Source: Litoditis marina
Taxonomy: Eukaryota; Nematoda; Chromadorea; Rhabditida; Rhabditidae
Reading direction: 5' to 3'
DNA: 64,000 bases
NCBI GenBank assembly: GCA_964036275.1
Contig: OZ038434.1
Span: 4,858,560-4,922,559 of the forward strand
The translations under genes and the position numbers were made by a program. The notes below the pieces were generated by a model. The model was not told the origin of the DNA. It made no database searches and worked only from the letters and a program-made list of their open reading frames with translations. Position 1 is the first letter of the stretch. Every line of letters starts with the position of its first letter. This document shows, piece by piece, positions 58,235 through 64,000 of this stretch.

Positions 58235-58410
58235 TGATCAAAATTTTGTGAATAGAAGTGCCACCCTCCGACTTTTATGCCTTAAAAATTAAAATAAACA
58301 CCAAATACAAAACTCAGAAAGGTGCACAACTGTTTACCAATTTTTCCCACCAATGTTCTTGTTCGAATGGTCTTGCTCAAAGAATAACGAAACTTTATTC
58401 AAATATTTAC

Positions 58411-58505
58411 CTATAATCTTTTCATAAAAGAACAAAATTGAACCATTCACGAGAATTGCATAAAATCTTGCACTATAACCGGCACAGTTGAGCTGAGAGA
58501 AATTA
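58411..58505 (-). CDS. Candidate exon, unknown gene
   Basis: A 95-nt stretch with acceptor ATTGTTTCAG and donor GTAAAT, open as NFSQLNCAGYSARFYAILVN and onward to GSILFFYEKII. The wording faintly recalls CAP10-type glycosyltransferases (K-x-x-x-x-x-x-G-x-x-x-S-x-R), which is only a hint. The phase does not connect to the other candidates found here. Confidence 0.3.
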
Positions 58506-58891
58506 CTGAAACAATATTGAGTTGTAATCATGAGCTGGGCAGAGCAAAATGTTATAATAAGTGACATATTTCGGTCTAACAAAGAACAAAAAGAATCAAA
58601 CCTGATGATTAATGAACATAACAATACATATGAGGTGAGCAACGGAATGGACTATGTTGAGTTTGAAACTGCTGCAGGTATAGTTCGTTACATTCGCACT
58701 GAGAGTCATTGGAAACGTGCCAAGATTTTCGAAAGATCACTCCGTAGAGCGAGCAAAAGTATTCTAAAAAAAGTTTTATTCACTTGTTGTTCTGAAACAA
58801 ACAACCCCTAACAGATTTTTGCAGTTTTTTTTTTGAAAACTTCATTGGCACGCTGCCGAATTCTCAGTGGGAATGGCGAGAACTAGTGCAA

Positions 58892-58950
58892 CCTTTCGCG
58901 TTTCAAACTTTCGTTCCGTTATTACACACTGTGTAATAAATATTTGATTT
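58892..58950 (+). repeat. Dispersed repeat R3, copy 2
   Basis: AACTTTCGTTCCGTTATTAC, then ACACTGTGTAATAAATATTTG. It matches 11868-11935 in the same orientation. Confidence 0.8.
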
Positions 58951-59353
58951 GAATACGGAGAACCCTACAGAGGCCGTGTTCGGCAATATACCGACTATTT
59001 GATCCCCAACTGGATCTTCACAACCATAAGCTCTTTAGCTGCTCTCACAGCCAGCCGGAAAAGGGGTTTCGCGAGACAGTGCGAAAATCGAGAGACACAG
59101 GAGGGGATCAAAGTAGGTATTCCAGCATACGTACTCAGGTAGTTTTGTAAAAATTGTAATGCAAGTTCGGTATTAGTACATGTAAAACCAAGAGGGAAAA
59201 CATAAACTTCGAAAGTGCCCACAGTAGATTCTGCTCAAGTTTACGCGACTTTCTCAATTGTCAACGCAGATTTACACAGTAGAACATAACAAAATTAATG
59301 TATCTGCCTGTTTCTCTCGAAACGACCACTATAAGTGGTACCTGATCAGCTGA

Positions 59354-62300
59354 TCACTCATCAGCTGAATTTTCATTCGAAGACAATGAATCCTTCTCAA
59401 TAGGAACAGTTTTCCGGAAACGTCGAAATATGATGAACACAAGAAAAAGAACAGCAACTCCGAGGAAGTACCCGGAATACACTTCGAACTGAAAAAGAGA
59501 TGTTTTCGATTATTAGGCGTTGGAAATTTACTATATATTTTAGTGTTTACTAGTGGAACTGTGGAACCAATCTAAAAACCAAAGCTTACTAACTGTAAAA
59601 AAGTTTGCATACATGTAAAACTGAGATTCATACTTTATCAGTTGCAAAGAAATACTTCACTGTCACGTGGAATCTACAGTATCGAGTGGGATTTCAACGC
59701 TGTGGTCACGTTAGCGAGCACGACAATAGTGCACGCTTCACGTGATTACGCACGTGACTACCTATTAGTTTACGTACCTGTGTTCTGATAGGAAGATTGA
59801 GTCCGTGTGAGTCGGCAACTGCGATAGTCAGAATAGTTTGTAGAAGAACCGCTACGAAAGTGTTCCAACCAAACACAAGACCATAGTTGGAGGAGTTCAA
59901 CTCGCTTGCTATATTTGCACTGAAATTACGGATAGTGACAAACACTGTCAGGTTCGAAATGGACCTGCCTCAATTCTTGAATCGGGAACAAGAAAGATCG
60001 TGTCAGTTGAACTTCATTTCATTCCCAAAGACTGACAACGAATCAATCGGTAACGCTACCCAAGAGTCTTTCTTTACTTCCAAAGATGAGAGAGTGTGTA
60101 GAACAAGGATACGCAGATGCGGTGAGCGCTGCGCAGTTGCGCCCCTGTTATAAACTATTTCTCGCTCGCTGCTACATTGAAAAACTATGTCTGTGTACCA
60201 TGTTCATCCCCAATCAGTAAAACAGTAACTATAGTTACAATGGAGCACATAATTTACACGAATATGACATTTTTTTTGTTATAGAATGCATTTTTTATCG
60301 CAAATAGATCGCGCATTTTTATTTTTGTTATGAATTACACTTGCGGTGTTCGTTAGAAGTCATACAGAATCGCTGCATCTCAATGATCACGTAAAACAAA
60401 TATCCGCATGATAGTGGTCACGATCCCGTTCTAGAAATGAACTATTTTTGCTTTTGGCGATTTTCCGTAGGCTCAGGAAAGTTTTAACATATTCATGGCG
60501 AGTCTTCGGCCATAACACTCAGCCAATAAATCACATTTCGTGCGTTGTTTTTGACCCCTATGTACAGCGAGCCAATGAAAAACAAGTCTGTAAAACAGCT
60601 GAAGTCCCCATAAGTTCAAAGAACACCATACCTCGCTGCCGTAATCAACATGTGATAAATTGATGTGATAACGACGTATCCAACATAGGCGAAGATTATT
60701 TCTGAGCACTGTGAGAGATAGTAGAGAATCAGAGAGATTAGGAGGGACGAGACACACAGAGTAATCTCTCCGTATCGCTGCCAGTTAATCGATAGGTACT
60801 GAATGAAGAAGGAAAGAATGGCTCCTGGAAAATATGGACTATGATGAAACACAAAACCGTTTCTCTCAGACATACTGGGAACATCTAAATTTTCCTTCCC
60901 TTTCTCCAGTTTCGTTAACTTTCCATTTTTGAAAGAAAAACACAATAGCACAATTCTATCGTGTTCTCAACACCTCATCCATCATAACTCCTAGCTAATG
61001 TTACTCATTTATATTTCATTAAATCGCAATGAACCAATTTCTCTGAACCACCGGCTTCTCAGAACATTATCAGACGCACCAATGCAAGTATTGGCGAACT
61101 CCGTGATCCCGTTTTCCACATTGTTCGAATCTGGCTGCATTTCCAACCAAAGTGTTTGCATGTAGTTGTAGACCTGTGAATTAATAGATTACAAACTGGA
61201 GAAAAGACTAAACATTTGAAATTTTTATAGGGGCTTATTAGAAAAAAAAACAGAATTCCAATATCTGAGCTCTTCATCATAGCCGCCCTTGCCAAGGTTG
61301 CATCTGGCTGTGTTCATTTTACGATTTTCATATTCTCAGGACGATTCAAACCGATGTCTTGAAATCATATAGAGAATATAGAGTACTTAGGTCATCACAT
61401 CTTTTGAATAGTTTACATGCCCAAAAGTGTACAGCCCACTTGGCTGGAAAGTTCGTAATCAACTTCAAGATGTCTCGAAAACGATACCTGATACATTCCA
61501 CAACTGGTCAATGCCCACCAAATAGACCATTTCAGCACAACTTTGTTTTCTTTGTAAATCGAAAAGCTGTGCAGGGTGGAAATACAGTACACCCACAGGC
61601 CATTCTCCAACTTTCGTTTTTCTACCTCGGCTCTCCTGAAAAGACATATTATTATTATTATAAATTATCTTACTATCGCGGGACCTCATGAAAGATACCT
61701 CCGCTGTCCACGTACTCGGTAGTTAGAAGAAGTTTTCACGTGTGAGATAGGACGTGGGACGTGGCGCTATGGTATAGCTAGTGGGGTGATCGCCAGCTTT
61801 AGAATATTAGTAAAAAAATATTAGTAAAGACGACATATCAAACTGCTCTGCGCACATTCTTTATACCAAGCCCCAATGCCGCATATTTCTGTTTCTATAT
61901 ACATAGTACTTAACTTACGCACAATGTCTAATGCATGGCAGATTAAACTACAATTTCACAAGGATATTTATGACCACCAAACTAAGTTTCTTTTTGAGGT
62001 TTTGTTCTGGCAAAACTAACGTCAGCTCAGTTGTTTCGTCCGCAATGTCAACTATCGACGTCGCCACTGATTCTTCAATAATTCCAATTTGAGTCTGACG
62101 CTCAACTCGTTTTGCAGGTACGGCTGGTAGCAGAAGGGCGATGAAAAACACACAGAAAACAGCACCTAACGAGATCTGGAAAAACGGAATTTGTTTTTGA
62201 TCATGCGCGGAAAAGATTACAAATAAGGTGTTGAATATAGAACCAAAATGGTCTTTGAAGTTCTCTCAAACGTTCTGTTTATTTCTGATCTATGTATACT

Positions 62301-63816
62301 TTCGTTTCCTATACTATTTTTACGGTAACGAAATGTTGATAGCAGTGTACCTCATTAACTTCGTACATTTTATGCAGATGCTCATCCAGGAGATCAACTA
62401 CCTTCTGCGGCTACAGTAACCCCACCTGATTCAGGAGCAGGTAGGAACCCGTTCCAGTCGAGACCAAAACCTGTGCCAGCCCGAAAGCTAACAGTTTTCC
62501 GACCATGGCTGCCGTGCGAATATATGACGTCACTTTCTTGAACTTTTTCTCCTCCACCACTGCATACATGTAGGAGTAGTAAGCTATTTCAGCGGCCGAG
62601 GACAGTCCTTTAAAAATTAATATGCACACTGAAGAATTGTCTTATTTGTATAATGTGTGTTTACTCATTTATATAGTATGTAGTTGTACCCGAAAACGCA
62701 ATATTTGCGGTTCGGTGACCCCCTCTTACTAGAATCGAACTCGAAATTGAAAGTAATAAATGAGCAAACATTTGTTTTTCTTGAACCTAAAAAAATTTCT
62801 GGTTGAAAATAAACTCGAGAATTAAAAACTTCATGTTTTAAATTTGAAGAGGATTTGATTGACTAAACCCACCAAACATGATCTGCATAATCTGCATTTG
62901 GTGGACCCCTTGTCCCCAAACCAGGAGGGTCCATGTTCCTACGAGACAGGCTGCCTCCAACACAATTATAGGCTTGTAGCGGAGAATATCCGTGAGAAAG
63001 AAAATAGGTATCTGAAAATTTAAAATACTTATTCCTCTACGCACCGTGAAACTAACTTCATGAATTAATGCCTATCTGCTATCGTAGTTAAAAATGATAT
63101 TCAGAGGAATCTGTAAATGTCGTTTTTCACGTACTTTCAAGGCGATATCTTGGGCCTATTAAACAATAAATATATGAACGTAACTTCGGTTTTTGTGCAA
63201 TGTCGAATTAATGTTGTAAGAATAAGGATAGTTCTAAGGGTTGGTCTAGGAAACACACGCGGGTCATTGTGGGTTGGTTTTTGATGTACTTGTAGTTTGA
63301 TCCCGGTGCGTGTTATGCGTTTTGTGCTATCAAAAAATGTGTTGTGCTCTGAAGTTCAAAACCGAGTTGTTAACCAAAGTTCGCCCACCAAATTGGTCAC
63401 TAGTTGATATCAAATTGTGAAATCAAGTTTGGGGCACAATTGTGCACCAAGTCCTTGGTAAACTGTTCAAACTTTGATTCACAACTTGGGTTTTTGGCGA
63501 ACCTTGGTAAACAGCTCGGTTTAAAACTTCAGAGTGTGAGCTAAACTGACCAAAACAGACCAAAGCTGTGTTAGCAAAACAGATCAAAGCTCAAAGTCGG
63601 TCACCCCAGCCAATATGTTCATAGAATTATTTGATAACTAACCAAGAACATCATATAGGAGTATGTCCAATAGGGGTAAATGTCACCATAAACCTCTGCC
63701 AAAGAGAGGTTTTTGTACGATGAAACGAGGAAAGGCGTCAAAAAAGGAGTTGCTGGTCGAAATTCTTTCACTATTCCATAAATACATATCAACACAGTAG
63801 TCAGTTTCCAATGCAT
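59354..63816 (-). CDS. SLC19-family vitamin transporter (folate/thiamine type), complete, about 476 aa
   Basis: Nine exons join in phase: 63816-63643, 63011-62873, 62607-62426, 62175-61952, 61635-61488, 61173-61080, 60824-60632, 59919-59778 and 59488-59354. The start ATG gives the typical short N-terminus, then KEFRPATPFLTPFL near 17-30, IYPYWTYSYMMFL near 46-58 and the family hallmark TDILRYKPI near 65-73. WGQGVHQMQIM and AEIAYYSYMYAVV follow. The long polar segment near 180-260 is the central cytoplasmic loop; KWSIWWALTSCG opens the second half, and a hydrophobic helix with an Arg/Lys and acidic tail ends the protein. The spacing of hydrophobic stretches fits about 12 membrane helices. Plasma-membrane import of reduced folate or thiamine is known for the family; the substrate cannot be told from sequence. 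The exon 4 donor (GTAGTT) is the weakest join, chosen because it restores the phase. Confidence 0.92.
59660..59760. repeat. Cluster of CACGTG words
   Basis: GTCACGTGG, GTCACGTTAG, TTCACGTGATT and GCACGTGAC within 100 bp, in the last intron of the SLC19 gene. Confidence 0.65.
63347..63534. repeat. Imperfect long inverted repeat, 188 bp
   Basis: CTCTGAAGTTCAAAACCGAG at the left and CTCGGTTTAAAACTTCAGAG at the right are reverse complements with one mismatch, and the pairing continues inward in imperfect form to about 63440. It is a foldback element in intron 1 of the SLC19 gene, and an FB1-like TGTAGTTTGATCCC lies about 55 bp before it. Confidence 0.88.
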
Positions 63817-64000
63817 CTAATCTAAATCGGTTCCTAAAGACGCCTGAAAAAAGGTCCAGCGAACGTATTTGACGACTAAATTCACAAAAAAAAGTTAAAA
63901 CAACTTGAAAATAACTTGAAAAAAGTCTGTGTAGCACTTCAACCTTTATAAAATTTTATTCTTATGATGTATTAATGACAGAAAAAACTTTTGAAGAATT
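63817..64000. other. Upstream of the SLC19 gene
   Basis: 184 bp of AT-rich 5' flank up to the window edge, with no feature I can support. An open minus frame crossing the start codon region is out of frame with the transporter. Confidence 0.6.

Larger units (their letters stand above)
49084..59353. other. Repeat-rich gap between BIRC6-like exons and the SLC19 gene
   Basis: About 10.3 kb in which I could not identify a named gene. It should hold the 5' end of the BIRC6-like gene. It contains M1 copies, SINE copy 3, R3 copy 2, a hairpin element and unresolved minus-strand exon candidates at 55.5-58.5 kb. Confidence 0.6.

Noticed and set aside
55491..59353. SLC19 and BIRC6-like genes as an operon
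   Set aside because: The stop of SLC19 and the first BIRC6-like exon found are 10 kb apart and no polycistronic spacing is seen.

Overview
This is animal nuclear DNA, AT-rich by eye. Its genes are cut by many GT-AG introns, most with TTTCAG-like acceptors, and it carries a neuroligin-type gene, an ADAM-type protease, a MAGE/NSE3 gene, a BIRC6/BRUCE-type gene and an SLC19 transporter. That set points to a bilaterian invertebrate. The acceptors look nematode-like, but I cannot fix the phylum from sequence alone. The long GA/CT tracts, poly-G runs, foldback elements and tRNA-derived repeats are genomic filler and explain most of the longer meaningless open frames. Coding exons were joined by hand from splice signals, phase continuity and family resemblance.

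Layout. 0.7-3.6 kb (minus): five exons of the propeptide of an ADAM/ADAMTS-like metalloprotease; the catalytic part lies off the left edge. 3.6-16.9 kb: repeat-rich DNA with no gene I can name and a few candidate exons. 16.96-26.91 kb (minus): a complete 16-exon neuroligin-like gene of 611 aa, with signal peptide, esterase fold lacking the nucleophile serine, one membrane helix and a very short tail. 26.9-30.3 kb: intergenic, with a young inverted-repeat element and two candidate exons. 30.26-34.37 kb (plus): a complete 8-exon MAGE-domain (NSE3-like) gene of 244 aa. 34.69-49.08 kb (minus): 20 exons of the C-terminal part of a BIRC6-like E2/E3 ubiquitin enzyme, including an intact UBC domain; it converges on the MAGE gene with 319 bp between the stops. 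49.1-59.35 kb: repeats and an unresolved minus-strand gene or set of exons near 55.5-58.5 kb. 59.35-63.82 kb (minus): a complete 9-exon SLC19 (folate/thiamine family) transporter of about 476 aa.

Four points stand out. Two genes (neuroligin-like and MAGE) each carry an in-frame relic duplicate of an exon start that would truncate the protein if used. The BIRC6-like gene has too little room upstream for the usual giant N-terminus unless its model crosses the SLC19 gene. Several uncatalogued-looking short repeat families are present: a composite tRNA-related SINE (3 copies), a TGTAGTTTGATC foldback family (at least 6 two-ended copies), a TATACT-ended MITE family (7 copies) and a MITE with 36-bp ends. 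Finally, a perfect RFX X-box palindrome sits in a BIRC6-like intron. No prokaryotic-style system, CRISPR array or operon was seen.
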